Shown one piece after another: positions 60,956 through 61,059 of a DNA stretch of 61,059 nucleotides. The stretch is taken from the NCBI GenBank assembly GCA_001953115.1, contig LSSL01002129.1, forward strand, positions 1 through 61,059, written 5' to 3'. Made by a program: the position numbers and the translations under genes. The notes below the pieces were generated by a model. That model did no database searches and was not told the DNA's origin. It saw nothing but the letters and a program-made list of their open reading frames with translations. This DNA is from Smittium mucronatum (Eukaryota; Kickxellomycota; Harpellomycetes; Harpellales; Legeriomycetaceae). Position 1 is the stretch's first letter, and each line of letters starts with the position of its first letter.

Positions 60956-61059
60956 ATTGTATCACGGAATTTTATTGTAAGATAACGTCATTAAAAACTA
61001 TACTAAAAAATATGAAAAAAAGAAAAAGACGTATAGAAAAGACTATTATCCTAACTACA
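60956..61059 (-). mobile_element. Dispersed retroposon, copy B (cut by window end)
   Basis: The last 104 bases match the 3' end of copies A and C nearly perfectly, in the same orientation as A. On the sense strand the end is AATAAAATTCCGTGATACA followed by ATAAAAAACC, a degenerate A tail. Confidence 0.85.

Overview
The window looks like nuclear DNA of a fungus with an extremely AT-rich genome. Five housekeeping-type genes have short introns and are most like early-diverging fungi such as the Kickxellomycotina/Harpellales gut fungi. That placement is an inference from gene style and transposon mix, not from a marker gene. The genes sit in one compact island at about 31.9-42.4 kb. The flanks, about 32 kb to the left and 18 kb to the right, are AT-rich deserts holding decayed mobile elements.

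Island, left to right: (1) a two-exon bromodomain protein of BRD7/BRD9 type (+, 32178-34901); (2) a seven-exon GOST-family seven-helix protein like PTM1/GPR107 (-, 36829-34952), converging on gene 1 with only 50 bp between stop codons; (3) a two-exon protein with an N-terminal four-cysteine zinc-binding motif and a Ser/Asn-rich tail, not recognised (-, 38379-37400); (4) RRP7, a ribosomal small-subunit processing factor (+, 39589-40632); (5) ELP4, an Elongator subunit (-, 42254-40875), convergent with RRP7. They act in chromatin reading, Golgi/endosome membrane traffic, ribosome assembly and tRNA wobble modification; nothing suggests one shared pathway. CCAAT/ATTGG boxes cluster upstream of each gene, and one cluster is built into a 39-bp-period tandem array between genes 3 and 4.

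Left flank: a GT-rich repetitive tract (1-0.7 kb), AT-rich desert, an unassigned GC-richer patch (4.4-5.2 kb), a decayed Tc1/mariner element with about 235-bp inverted termini whose left side is a 16-unit, 22-bp-period array (13.0-14.95 kb), a 5'-truncated LINE (19.4-22.4 kb), a 611-bp dispersed retroposon copy (24.8-25.4 kb), and a decayed tyrosine-recombinase (DIRS-like) retroelement on the minus strand (27.3-31.3 kb). A 38-bp scrap of the retroposon's 3' end, with a perfect 14-bp target-site duplication, sits at 31.7 kb.

Right flank: more desert, a second retroposon copy (49.2-49.8 kb), an inverted Ty3/gypsy pol remnant abutting a nearly full-length but dead Ty3/gypsy element with two LTRs (50.9-56.3 kb), a transposase-less foldback element with 211-bp inverted arms (57.0-58.3 kb), and a third retroposon copy cut by the window end. 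I found no tRNA, rRNA or CRISPR array. The most promising unexplained structures are the 22-bp phased array in the Tc1-like termini, the retroposon family with its 14-bp duplication, and the 39-bp CCAAT array.
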